The notes beneath the pieces were generated by a model, which was not told where the DNA came from, searched no databases, and saw nothing but the letters and a program-made list of their open reading frames with translations. Made by a program: the position numbers and the translations under genes. 64,000 nt of DNA. It comes from Thalassia testudinum. Lineage: Eukaryota; Streptophyta; Magnoliopsida; Alismatales; Hydrocharitaceae. Below are positions 45,188 through 57,130 of this stretch, piece after piece. The stretch covers positions 209,993,501-210,057,500 of the forward strand of contig JAZHRO010000024.1 of NCBI GenBank assembly GCA_037157565.1. The letters are read 5' to 3'. Within the stretch, counting starts at the first letter, position 1, and each line of letters starts with the position of its first letter.

Positions 45188-46893
45188 TGAAAGTTCCCTA
45201 CTAGGAGGGGGTGACGTAATAATTGCGGAAATAAATATAAACAATATCACAAAATAGGCAATCACAAAATGTACACAAGTAATTTTTGGGTGGAAACCCA
45301 AACCGGGTAAAAACCACCACCTAACCCTCTCGAGTTAGGATTTTCCGATCAACCTAGTTGATCAAATCCACTAACCGAATCACTTTGAACGAGGGTGATT
45401 CAACCTCAATACAACCACGCTACAAGTACGAGGGTAGCGTTCCTCAACCCCTTCTCTCCACGAGAAGGATTTTGTCCCACGAAGGAGACGGGAATTCGCA
45501 AAGCGAATACCCAACCAAAAGACAAAGATAAAAGAAACAATAGTCCTATAGAGCCAACAAAGTAATTAAACCTAGCTTCTATAGGAAATAGGAAACTCCC
45601 CTTTGCAAGGAGTGCGTCGACGATGACGCGGTGCGTGTGCCACGCGATGGCGCTACGTCGCTCTCGTGAACAACAGCGGGAGAGCGGGCGCGCAAACTGA
45701 ATTTAGCTCTCAAGATGATGGAGCTTGAGCTTGGAGAGCAAGAGAGACACAAAAGAGTGGAAAGTATGTTGCTTAGGTGTGTCTTGTGTTTTTCTAAGTG
45801 TGTATCTGTGTTGCAAGGGTTCCCCTCTATTTATAGAGGCCTTAGGAAGGCTTTGGAAGGCTTAGAAATGGTTCTATAGCCGTTGGGAACAAAGTCCAAG
45901 AGAATCAGGCCTAAATCAGGACAATGATTACATTTGACAGGGTTATCAGACGTCTAACTCTGGCATCAGACGTCTGGAAGGCCACTTTAAGACGTCTGAT
46001 TTCAAGGTCAGACGTCTGATTCTATGCGGGTTTCTCCCTGACTTGAATCAGATCTAAACAGGGTTTTTGTACAAGTCCATCAGACGACATAGAGGACGTC
46101 TGGCACTAAGTCTGGACGTCTGGAAACCTACTTTTATCGTGGGAATTGATTTCCAAACGTTGCAACGGCTAGAAAATCTCTGAGAAGAGATTTTGGGTCA
46201 GCCGAGGCAAAACGGTCATTTATCAGACGTCTGTGAAGTCCTATGGACGTCTGATAAGGATCTAACGGTCATATTCTTGAGTGTCTTCTAAGCCAGCCAA
46301 CGGTCCACTAACTGGACGTCTGGCAAATTCATCAGACGTCTTCTAAGACGTCTGGTCTAAGGTCTGGACGTCTGATTTCATCAGACAGAAAACTAAGTCC
46401 AGCCTAACAGTTATCAGACGTCTGAAACAACAGTCAGACGTCTTAAAATACTTTATCAGACGTCTGATTTTGGGATTAGACGTCTGGAAATTCAGTTTTA
46501 ACCCTATATTGGTTTTCTAAGTGTTTTACAGAAAACCTACGTATCCTAGGGTTGTGCAGGTGTTCCTAGGACTACTGTTAGGGTTCTTTGAGGCTCTTTA
46601 ACATAATGTCTAAGGAAAATGAAGAGCAAGAAAATAAATACAAGAGATACATGAAAGGATAAAAAAGAATCTATCCTATTCTTCTTGTCTTCCATCTCCA
46701 ATCTTTCGCTCCACGCGAACCTCCTCTATTTTCCGTCAAGCTCCTCCAATCCGTCCTGGATGCGAGCTCGATTTCCGTCTAAACACGTCTTCATTTGCAA
46801 TTGACCTGAAATCTAGGACTCAAATTGCAAATGTTAAATAACACGTGTTTTGTTATCATCAAAACAAATGATCGTGGTGCTCTAGCACCAACA
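45188..46893 (-). repeat. 5' LTR of S1
   Basis: Same length and apparently the same sequence as 41372-43077 (offset 3816). The palindrome array is at 45937-46488. It drives gag from the TATA at 45827. Confidence 0.93.
45827..45835 (-). promoter_or_regulatory. TATA box of S1 5' LTR
   Basis: Minus strand CTATAAATAGAGGGG, downstream of the palindrome array. In the deleted relative S3 the equivalent (near 51414-51425) reads TAGAAATAG, so its promoter is mutated. Confidence 0.65.
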
Positions 46894-47147
46894 GTTGATA
46901 TGCGGCTGATCTTCCTGATAAATGTCAGTTTATCATCATTCCTATGCATTAAAACAAACCTAGCTCTTAGGATTTTGCTCCGCAAATAGGTTTCTTGGGC
47001 TACATTTTGGCATTAATTAGGTTAGGCATGCATTACACTTTTTGTTGTCTTTTTAATTATTTTTGCGAGTGTTAGGGATATATAGATTGCCCGATCCCTA
47101 GAACCCTAGCATTCAGGAAGGCAATTGGTGAAGGAGAGGCTCTCACT

Positions 47148-47885
47148 AGCTGGAACTCAGCTTGATCCAACTCACCATAGTTAGAATTCAGCTCACTTGA
47201 ACTAGGGTTAGCTCATCTTAGCTCCATTCAGCTCATCTCAGCTGAATGGCAGCTCAAGAGAGCTCATCTTAGCTCACCCTAACTCAAGTTAGCTCAGATC
47301 CAGCTCAACTTAGCTAAGTCTAGCTCATCTCAGCTCCCATTAGTCCACAGGAAACTCTAGCTAGCTCAGCTGAGTTGATTGGAGTTCACCCCAGCTCAGG
47401 TTCAGTTACATCTAGCAACACTCAACTCTAGCCAGCTGAAGATGACTTCATTTTAGCTCAGGAAGCTCAAGTCTAGCTCCTGGGGACTCAGCTTAGCTCA
47501 ACTCAGTTGAGCTAAGCTACCTTAGCTGCCTCAACCAGCTTGATCCTCCCCGGGAGCACCAGACCCAACTCTCCTCAGCTCTTTGTGGCAGAAGCCAGCT
47601 TACTTTGGCTTGTCTTAGCTTAGCAGCAACCAAAGAACTAGCAAGCTAAGCCAGCTAAAGTAGCTCCATGCCCTCCTCTTCAGCAGTTGCCAGCTCCAGT
47701 TCAGCTCCAGACTTCTTCTGTCCAACTCCACTTCACAAACCCTAGCTCCCATTGCCTCCTCCTCTACTCCATTACTAGCCAAGCTATCTTAGCTTAGCTA
47801 GTTTCCAACTCCCTTGGCATTTACCACCTTGAAACCCCACCTAACTAGCTCCACCAATCAACCCTAACCCTAAGTCCACCTAGCT
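47148..47885. repeat. AGCT-dense array in U3 of E6 LTR
   Basis: By eye about 40 AGCT tetranucleotides in 740 bp, mostly as TTAGCTCA or CAGCTCA; chance would give about three. No fixed period is seen. The region is absent from the shorter E2 LTR of the same family. Confidence 0.85.
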
Positions 47886-48279
47886 AACCTAGTCCACCCC
47901 TAAGTTGGAGCCGACCCTAGCCACCTTTTCACCCCTCACCTCCCTCCAAAAGACACCTATTTTGGCACCAACTAAGCCTTCTAGAACCCCCTCCTTTTGG
48001 CACCAAAATAACCTCCCATCTACACCCTACACCTACCCCTTCCAATCCCTATCCACCCTACACCTCACCCTCATTCTAGAAGCCTTCAAGTTGGCGCCAA
48101 CCCATGGCACCCTTCCATGGTTGGCACCACTTTTAGGTGCCCCTTGGCCAGCCCTAACTACCCTCCTTAGGTGGCGCCACTTAACCCTAGCCCTAGGATT
48201 AACTTAACCACCCATAACCACCACCAAACTCCATCCTAGCCCTCCACCTATTCACACCAACCCTACCCCCATCCCACTC

Positions 48280-48287
48280 TATAAAAA
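48280..48287 (+). promoter_or_regulatory. TATA box of E6 LTR
   Basis: CTCTATAAAAACCC, equivalent to the E2 TATA at 8934. Confidence 0.6.
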
Positions 48288-49645
48288 CCCATCACGTACC
48301 ACCATTTCCTTCATCCTCCCATTAGATAATTTCCACCTTACTTCCACCTAAACATATGGCCAAGAAAAAGGAGTAGAGAAGAAGATTAAGGGGGCACATC
48401 ACCCACCCCTTTGGTGCCTTTTTCTCCCCATTCCTTCACCTTGTGCCACGCCAAGAAGGAGGAGTATCTTCACCACCAGGAGGATGGCCAGACAAGGAGA
48501 AGAAAGGGTGGTGCACGACCACCCTTGGAGGAGGAAAGTTAAGGTGGAAGCTTCCACCTTGGAGGACACCATCTTGGAGAAGCATAGCAAGGAAGGAGAA
48601 GGAGGGGCCCTTTTCAAGCCTAGGAGCCATTAAGCTTGGAGCAAGGAGCTTCACCTCTTCACCATCTTCATCAACCAGTACTTTTGTTTCACGTGTTTTA
48701 TATTTTCATTGTTGTTATAAGCTTTCCTCTACTAATATAGAACAAAGTCTGATTTTTTATAAAGTTGCTTTCCTAATCTAGTGCATTTTATTATCTACTT
48801 TGGTTTTGTTTTAGGACTTTCACACCCTCTTCCCAATTATCCTAGGCATTGATTGCACAGCAATCATAGGTCATAATTGACCTAAATTAGGCTAGAACTT
48901 AGCATAAGTTAAGGTAATTCATGCATGCATGAGCATTACTAGCACCTTTACTGCTTTCTTTTAACAATGCATAAAATAATGCTATAATGTACTGATTAGG
49001 TGCATTATGTCAATTACAGGTAATAAGCTGATCAAAAGGTAGATTTCAAGCTAGATCTAAAGCTAGATCAGAAGAATAGAAGAATAATTGGTGTTGCAGT
49101 AGAGCTGGAGCAGAAGACCTAGAATATGATGCAGTAGACAATAATGTAAGGGAGTTAAGGTATGTTATTCTATTAAGTAAGAATAAAGAAGTAAAATGTG
49201 AAGAACTTAGGTCCATCCTAGCCCTAGGACAGCCTAGAAGCCTTCCCAAGCCTTAGCCACCCTTAGATTAGGCCACCACACCCTAGAAAACCTTAAACCC
49301 TAATTCCAACCTCTATCTGGATGTCCAGATGAGTTATAGGACATCCAGAACCCTTAGCCAACTCCCACACACCTTAAACCCACTTCTGCTGGATGTCTAG
49401 ACACTTGGTCAGACGTCCAATTTCTACAGAATACCTAAGACAGAACCTAGAATCCTTCTTGACTTTGATTAGACATCTAGGATTGAAGTCCAGACTTCTG
49501 ATTTTTGAGTATAAGTCATCTGATGCTATTATTGGACGTCTGGAACTATTCTCCAGTTCCTATTTTGAGATTCAAGCCTTGATCTTGGATCTCTAGCTCC
49601 CTAAACCCAATTCCAACCCGATAGGAACCTAAATTAAGGTGCCCT

Positions 49646-52051
49646 TGTTGGTGCTAAAGCACCACGATCGTTTGCTTTGATGATAACAAAACACGCGTCA
49701 TTTAACATTTACACTTGAAGTCTTAGATTTCAGGCAAATTACAAATGGAGACGTGATTAGACAGAGTTCGAGCTCGCATCCAGGATGGATTGGAGGAGCT
49801 TGATGGAAAATAGAGGAGATTCGCGAGGAGTGATAGATTGAAGATAGAAGGAAAAGAAGAATAGGATAGAATTCTATTTATTTCTTTCATGTACTTTTGT
49901 CTTTATTTGCTTACTCTTTTTGTTCCTTAGAATGTCATGTTAAAGAGCCTCAAAGTACCCTAATAGTAGTCCTAGGAACACCGGCACAACCCTAGGATAC
50001 TTAGGTTTTCTGTAGAGAACTTAGAAAACCAATATAGGGTTCAAACAGCCTTTTCAGACGTCTAATTCCAAAAACAGACGTCTGATAATATGTTTTAAGA
50101 TGTCTGACCATTGATTCAGACGTCTGACAACAATTAGGCTGGACTTAGTTAGCTCTGTCTGATGAAATCAGACGTCCATACTTTAGACCAGACGTCTTAG
50201 AAGACGTTTGATGTTTTTGCCAGACATCTTTGCCAGACGTCTAATTAATGGACCATTGGCTGGCTTAACAAACACGGGAGGATATGACCATTAGAGCCTT
50301 ATCAGACGGATTTTTTTTGCATTATTATTTATGATTTTGTCATCATCAAAAAGGGGGAGATTGTTGGTGCTAGAGCACCACGATCGTTTGTTTTGATGAT
50401 AACAAAACACGTGTTATTTAACATTTGCACTTGAAGTCTTAGATTTCAGGCAAATTACAAATGGAGACGTGATTAGACGAAGTTCGAGCTCGCATCCAGG
50501 ATGCATTGGAGGAGCTTGATGGAAAATAGAGGAGATTCGTGAGGAGTGATAGATTGAAGATAGAAGGAAAAGAAGAATAGGATAGAATTCTATTTATTTC
50601 TTTCATGTACTTTTGTCTTTATTTCCTTACTCTTTTTGTTCCTTAGAGCATCATGTTAAAGAGCCTCAAAGTACCCTAATAGTAGTCCTAGGAACACCGG
50701 CACAACCCTAGGATACTTAGGTTTTCTATAGAGAACTTAGAAAACCAATATAGGGTTCAAACAACCTTTTCAGACATCTAATTCCAAAAATAGATGTCTG
50801 ATAATATGTTTTGAGATGCCTGACTGTTGATTCAGACGTCTGATAACAATTAGGCTGGACTTAGTTAGCTCTGTCTGATGAAATCTGACGTCCATACTTT
50901 AGACCAGACGTCTTAGAAGACGTCTGATGTTTTTGCCAGGCATCCAATTAGTGGACCGTTGGCTGGCTTAACAAACACGGGAGGATATGACCGTTAGAGC
51001 CTTATCAAACGTCCTTAAGCCTTTCCAGACGTCTGATAAATGACCGTTTTACCTTGGCTGCCCCGAAAATCTCTTCTCAGAGATTTTCTAGCCGTTGCAC
51101 TCTCTTGGAAATCCATTCTCGCAGAAAAGTAGGTTTCCAGACGTCCAGACATAATGCCAGACGTCCTGTATGTCGTCTGATGGACTTGCACTAAAACCCT
51201 ATCTAGATCTGATTCAAGTCAGGAAGAAACCCGCCTAAAATCAGGCGTCTGACTTTGATCCCAGACGTCTTAAACTGATCTTCCAGACGTCTGATGCCAG
51301 GATCAGACGTCTGATTACCCTGTCAGTGCAATGATTGTTCCTGATTTCAGCCTGATTCTCTTGGGCTTTGCACCCAACGGCTATAGGAGCTTTCCTAAGC
51401 CTTCTTAAGGCCTCTAGAAATAGAGGGGAGCCTTTACACACCAAGACACCCAAGCAACACACTTTCTACTCTTTTGTGTCCTAGAAAAGCTCTTGCTCTC
51501 CAAGCTCAAGTTCTTCATCTTGAGAGCATCAAGCCTTTGCACACCCGCTCTCCCACCATAGTTCACGAGAGCGACATTGTGCCGTCGTGTAGCTCACGCA
51601 CCTGCGTCATCGATTCGACGCACTCCTTGCAAAGGGAAGCATCTTAATTCCTATAGAAGCTTAGGTTAAAAATTACTTTGTTGGCTCTATAGGATTGTTC
51701 TTATTTTATCTTTGTTATTTGGTTGAGTATTCGCTTTGCGAATTCCCGTCTCCTTCGTGGGATAAAATCCTTCTCGTGAAGAGAAGGGGTTTGAGGTACG
51801 CTACCCTCGTATAAAGTAGCGTGGTTGTAATTGAGGTTGAATCACCCTCGTTTAAGTGATTCATTTAGTGGATTTGATCAACTTGGTTGATCGGAAAATC
51901 CTAACTCGAGAGGGCTAGGTGGTGGTTTTCACCCGGTTTGGGTTTCCACCTAAAAATAATTGTGCACATTGTGTGATAGAATTTTTTGTGAGATTGTTTA
52001 TATTATATTCTGCATTTTAGTATGTCACCCTCTCCTAGTATGGAATCTACA
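49646..52051 (+). mobile_element. S3: internally deleted Sirevirus
   Basis: Structure: partial 5' LTR (49646-about 50310), about 50 bp of interior with PPT (AAAAAGGGGGAGAT at 50348-50361), complete 3' LTR (50362-52051, 1690 bp). The LTRs belong to the S1 family but are diverged and on the opposite strand. Target duplications GCCCT/ACCCT (49641-49645 and 52052-52056). LTR-A preserves the empty site, GCCCTAACCCTACTACATC at 16661. All coding sequence has been lost. Confidence 0.85.
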
Positions 52052-52633
52052 ACCCTAACCCTAGTACATCACCTCTTGACCTCCCTAAGGACCTAATTAG
52101 ATCCTCACTAAACCTAATTGACTTAGATCATAGTCAATTACCATTGCCTAGTCAATTAGACTCATAAAGTCCAATTGAGCTCAGATCTCAACCCATATAA
52201 GTCCAATTGGACTCAGTGAGAGTCCAATTGACCTAATCTCAACCTAATTGAGTTATTTCACTCTCAATTAGGTTCACACCCATTCAATTAAACTTGTGTT
52301 AAGTTTAATTGCAATTCCCCCTTAGCAATTAGGGTTTGCAACCCTAATTTAATGCCTACACCAACCTAAACCCCTTAGGACCTAACCTATATCACTTAGA
52401 CACTTAGGGCACGACCACACACACACTCACGCACTCCCACACAACCTAGGGTATTCTAGGTTCTTCTAAAGGTGACGCCACTCTTGGTTGCCAAAATTAG
52501 CAACCAAGAGCCATTCAAATTGAGATCCACAAATGGTGGATCTAAGAACCACCTCTCTCTCTCTCCTTGGCTGGCCACTCTTGGAGCTCTCGCTAGAGAG
52601 TTCCACGCTTCTCTAGCGAGCTTCCCTTAGGTC

Positions 52634-52642
52634 TATAAAAAG
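52634..52642 (+). promoter_or_regulatory. TATA box of LTR-B
   Basis: GGTCTATAAAAAGACCC, matching LTR-A. Confidence 0.6.
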
Positions 52643-53595
52643 ACCCAAGGGGTGGCCATTTGCACCCATCCATCTCTTGGCATTATTCACTTCCATGTAG
52701 GTTAGCTACATTCACTTCCACTCCACCTCCATGAATTGCTCACCATGGCCACCACCACCTCCACGCCAGGATGCTGGATCACCTCTCGAACCTCTCTCCA
52801 AGGGTCGACCTAAGCACCATTGGCCGCCCCTCCTCCTCTGAACCACTTAAAGGCCATCGGAGCCCACCTCTGATTGCCCTTATTTCTACTAGATTAGTAG
52901 CTAGCTCTTCATATTTACATGCATTTATTTACTGCTTAATAGTGTAGCTCTTTATTCTCCCCCAATTATGCATGCAAAATCCTTCCATAGATTCCTGTAT
53001 GCGATCGTTTTTTGTTAGCAAGTTTTATGTTTTCAAGCTTTCCTCTATAAGCATTCCTCTAATTCCATGTTGCAATCACGCTCCTGAATGAATGAATGAA
53101 AGAAATATTTACATATATATATATATATCTCTATGTTGAGAATCACCATGAGCTTATTGATTGCAATATATTTTGTGTGATTCAAGTTGCCTGCTCTTCA
53201 TTATTATCTATTACAACCAGCATGTCAGTACCAAAAAATATTGAGGATTTAACTATTAATGCATTTTTCGTAAACAGCCACCACATAACTAGAATCGTGC
53301 GTACTGAAACTCACACTTTCACCTTCGTCATCTATCAACACATGCACATGTAATCAAGGTTCATAATGAAAGTGGCAAAACTTTGATCCAACGATTAGAA
53401 ACCGGAGTGCAATTTTAAACAAGTAGAACGAGAAAGATCGATTTCAGATTTGCATAGACGCCTCCCAGAGATGAACGATCGGGACTCAAAGTCTCGTTAT
53501 TTTTATAAAATCATTTTTTTGACGAACATTTTAGCGCAACTATACTATGATTTTTGACGACTTTAAAATGCGCAAAAATGGCTTCTGTCAGGCCT

Positions 53596-53907
53596 TCACT
53601 TGCCTAGGGTGAGCTTAGGAAGAGGTTACTTTGCCACCTAGTTGCTAAAGTAGGTTTTGTCGTTTCCACCACCAATTTTGTATTGCCTTGTTAAATTAAA
53701 AACCCTAAAAATTATATATTTGAAAAAGAATAAAAAAAAAGTGAATTTCATTTCCAAGCAAGAGACCTAAATTTTACAAACTTATTACCTCCTTAGACGA
53801 CCCTAGATACCCCACTATCTAGGTCTACAAATTTTAAAAGTGAACGGATTTACGCATTGCAGTGTCTTAAAAACCTAATCTTAAAAATCACGTAATTTTT
53901 CGCATCA
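53596..53907 (+). repeat. 5' LTR of E6, last part
   Basis: U5 with ACTTGCCTAGGGTGAGCTTA and GACGACCCTAGATACCCCACT, matching the end of the E2 LTR, and terminal ..TTTTTCGCATCA. The PBS follows after 5 nt. Confidence 0.8.
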
Positions 53908-53912
53908 CTTTT

Positions 53913-53930
53913 TGGCGCCGTTGCCGGGGA
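53913..53930 (+). promoter_or_regulatory. Primer-binding site of E6
   Basis: TGGCGCCGTTGCCGGGGA, the undamaged Athila PBS (tRNA-Asp type). Confidence 0.85.
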
Positions 53931-55534
53931 GGCATGGCTTTGCTTGATTAATTCTCTTGCTTGAAGTGGATCTCATCACCTTGTCTCCCTTTTCTCTTGT
54001 GTGTGCAAGAATCAATTGCAAAAAGAAAGTGGGAAATTTGTGAAGCTTAAAGTATCTTGTCTTCCCGTGGAAATTCAGGTTGGTTCTCCCTTTCTTGCCA
54101 CATTTATCCTTAAAAACTACCAAAAAATATTAAACTTGGCTTTCAGGATCTAAAATATCTTAATTAAGTGGAGTGGTGCAATTTAAAACTCATTGTTTGC
54201 TTGTTTACACCAATACGCACCACTTCATTTCAAGTGTGGGTGTTCTGTTTCAAACACCACAGGCCTCCTAAAATCTTTAAATTTCACCCTGAGATTCAAA
54301 ATCAAGTTGGGAACATCTATTCCAAATTTCAGACTAATTGGGTTTGTATTTAATTTTTAAAATTCGTAGACTGCAAAGGGGTCACACCCCCTAATCTTCC
54401 TATTTTGCTACTATTCTCGAATTTTTAGAATTTTCATACTCATCCATTTTTTTGTGAAATTTAGCTTTTTGGAATCCTTGTGAAATTCTACATAACGTAT
54501 AAAATCACCAAAATTTTTTGAGGCCAGTGGTGATACTGAAAAGTCCAAAATACCCACGGGTATCATTTCTGGACTTTGACACCAGCACAAATAAAAATTC
54601 AAAACAAATATCAAACAAATTCCTAAAATCTTAAAAAAATCTTTTCTGGAATCCTTGTTTGATTTTCCATAAAGTAGTGGTGTTGTTTAATATGTTTGGA
54701 CCACTACTTAGTACAGAAAGCCTAAAAAAGATCTTAGCATCAATTGGATTAGGGTTTCTTTTTCATTTTTAGAAACAAACCACTAAAAGGAAATTGATCT
54801 CAACCCATACAACTTGATTTCCTTTTGTTTTTGGAATCTCAAAACTTGTTTAAAGTCTTAAGAAAGGAAAGCCTAAAACACATTAATTTAAAGCAAATCC
54901 TAAAAGATAGAAATGCATAAAATTTTTTGTGTGACAACTTGTTTGAATTGGAACCACTTTCCAATCTTGCACACACTATAAAATTTAAATAATAGGGCAA
55001 CAACCCAATCAACGCCCTCCACATTCCGTATGCACTTTAGTATCCTAGACCTAATTAAAATTTGTAGCAACTTGACCCCTAAGGTTTCATCAACTTAGGC
55101 TTGCTATCTAGGTCTTAAGTTTTCTTTAGTTAATATCAATTCTATCATCTATATCTGGTGTTCAGGCTGAGGGGTCGTGTCAAACTACCATGAGTGGGTC
55201 TATACAAGCATTTGGGGATTTTCCTGGGAAATTCTTGGACCCAAACCTCCCCTTAAACAACTTTGCTAGATTTGTTGACAGAACGGGTATTCACTATTGA
55301 TTACTTATTTCCTAGATAGACCAAGTCTTAGATTAATTTTTAAGGGAGTTACACTTAAGTTAGGTCTAGAATTTGATTTCTTGTGTGCATACTTCTCTCA
55401 TCTCCATCTCTTCTCCTCCCCTCCCGTTCTTCCATTTTATGCACGGGCGACGATCTCAACATCCACACTTGGAGGGACCATTTGATTTTGCCGCACGCAC
55501 AAAAAGATCGCTTTTTCTGTCTTCTTCTCACAAT
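53931..55534 (+). other. 5' leader of E6
   Basis: About 1.6 kb, AT-rich, with only short ORFs that I do not consider genes. It matches E3's leader in length and position. Confidence 0.55.
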
Positions 55535-57130
55535 ATGGAAAATCAAAAAAATAGGTCCATTAACCCTTCCACTTCCACCTCTAACCCCACTACTAACCCT
55601 AATTCTGACCCTTCCACCCACAACCCCCCCACCTTTGACTTCCTGCACTTGGAGCTCCCTAAAGCTGATTTGGCTCAATCACAATATCAAGCCCCCCCCG
55701 CCTGATCTCTTGACAATGATGGCTGAGCAGATTGTTAAATTGAATGCCAATCAACAAACATTGACTAGGAACATCCAAAACCTAGCCAATCAAAGGCCAA
55801 ACCCACCATCCCATCAGCAGCCTGTTATTCCTCCAAAAGATTTTTATGATCCTTCTTATTATGAGGAACGACTAGGGGTGGTCATACTAGAAGGGGACTT
55901 CAAGATCAAGCCAGTAGTCTTGAACCTGATTAAACATTTCCATGGCCTTCCTAAGGAAGACCTGTTCAGCCACCTTGAAGAGCTAACTCTTCTTGCACAA
56001 ACAACCTATTCCCAAAATGTGCAAGAAGACCTATGGCTAATGCGGCTGTTTCCATTATCTCTTAAAGATAAGGCCGCTTATTGGTTCAGGACCATTGGCT
56101 AACCCATCACAACTTGGCCTCAGCTCAAGAGTGCCTTCCTCAAGAAATTCTTTCCCATAGGTCGTACTAATTCCTTGCGAAGATCTATTACGACCTTTTA
56201 ACAAAAATCTGGTGAGACTTTTCATGATTACTAGGAAAGATTTCAAGATCTCCTAAGATGTTGTCCGCACCATGAGCTTCCTTTATGGCAGCTCGTGCAG
56301 ATCTTCTATCATGGATTAGAAGATCAAATCTGATGTTTCATCGATGCCTTGTGTGGCGGCAACTTCTTAAATAAGGATGCTGAGAGTGCCTATGACCTTT
56401 TTGAAGAAATGAGTGAAAACTCATTCAATCAAGCTTCCATGAACACATTTTGTAGAACTCGAAACCCGTAGTTCAGTGTTCATGAAGTAGGCACTCAAGA
56501 TATCCATGTCACCCAAGACGATCTTCAAATGATCACCTAAAAACTCAACCAAATGCACATTAATCAAAAGAAGATTTAGGAAAGACTTGCTACATCAACC
56601 CAAGCTCCACACAGTCCACATCTAACCCAACCTAACTTTCCACGAAGAGAAAATTTGCACAATCTCAACACTACTCCTGCTGATTATTACCAGTATTTTG
56701 AGGTTGCCCATGATTCACTGGGGAATTACAACTATCCAGATCTTAACCCCACTCAAAATATTTTTGTCATCTAGGAGCCATTTAAAAATTCTTCCAATTG
56801 GAAGAATTACCCGAACTACTCCTGGAATAATTAGGTACCTCCCCAACCAAATCAATTTAATGGGTATGGGCCTAGTCAAACCTTTCATCTTGGGCCATCC
56901 CAACATGACATTAATGCCCATATGATGAGAACCCTGCACGAAATGCAGACAAAGATGACGGAAGTAACTTGCACCATAACAAATTTGAATAATCAGATCA
57001 AGGTTACTCCCACTCAAAGACCAGTAGGACATCTTCCCTCCCAACCCATGCCCAACCCTAATCACCAAAGGAACCAGTATCCGGGCAAAAATCCACACTA
57101 CCCAAATCAACCTCCTACTAATCCACCACC
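55535..57130 (+). pseudogene. gag of Athila-like E6
   Basis: ATG at 55535 (MENQKNRSINPSTSTSNP). After about 50 codons the frame is lost in a run of eight C (about 55688-55695). The rest is one frame to 57589: MAEQIVKLNANQQTL, FKIKPVVLNLIKHFHGLPKED, LFPLSLKDKAAYWFRTI, FLKKFFPIGRTNSLRR, RCCPHHELPLWQLVQIFYHGL, IDALCGGNFLNKDAES, EEMSENSFNQASM, then a Gln/Asn/Pro-rich tail with LPSQPMPNPNH. About ten in-frame stops, mostly TAG. No zinc knuckle, as usual for the lineage. Confidence 0.88.

Larger units (their letters stand above)
41372..46893 (-). mobile_element. S1: complete non-autonomous Sirevirus-like element
   Basis: A 5522-bp Ty1/copia-type element with two LTRs of the same length (1706 bp each). 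The target duplication GTTGA is perfect (41367-41371 and 46894-46898). The tRNA-iMet-type PBS and the PPT are in place. The 2110-bp interior encodes only Gag; there is no protease, integrase, reverse transcriptase or RNase H. I saw no difference between the LTRs by eye, implying a very recent insertion. Since gag is intact and the cis signals are present, pol must have been supplied in trans. Alternative: a recent deletion derivative of an autonomous Sirevirus. Confidence 0.93.
46916..48849 (+). repeat. 5' LTR of Athila-like E6, first part
   Basis: Begins with the hairpin TGATAAATGTCAGTTTATCA, as E2 does. U3 holds a dense AGCT array (47148-47885) and GGCACC/GGTGCC repeats (47940-48180). A TATA box is at 48280-48287. 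Solo LTR-B splits it at 48850 with target duplications GGCAT/GGCCT; it resumes at 53596. The base pairs before it, CTTCC (46911-46915), would be its own target duplication. Confidence 0.8.
48850..53590 (+). repeat. Solo LTR-B (family 3), split by S3
   Basis: Starts with TGATTGCACAGCAATCA and ends ..CTTCTGTCA. About 2330 bp after removing the S3 insertion (49646-52056). Target duplications are GGCAT (48845-48849) and GGCCT (53591-53595), one mismatch. Very similar to LTR-A (15869-18034). TATA at 52634. Inserted in the E6 5' LTR. Contains GGACGTCTGG-like repeats (49315-49550). Confidence 0.8.

Noticed and set aside
47905..48781. ORFs of 70-112 codons in the E6 LTR
   Set aside because: Overlap the TATA box and transcribed leader of the LTR; repetitive Pro/Thr/Ser composition.
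49046..49249. Small ORF shared with 16051-16233
   Set aside because: It is shared only because LTR-A and LTR-B are homologous; stops differ and no domain is present.
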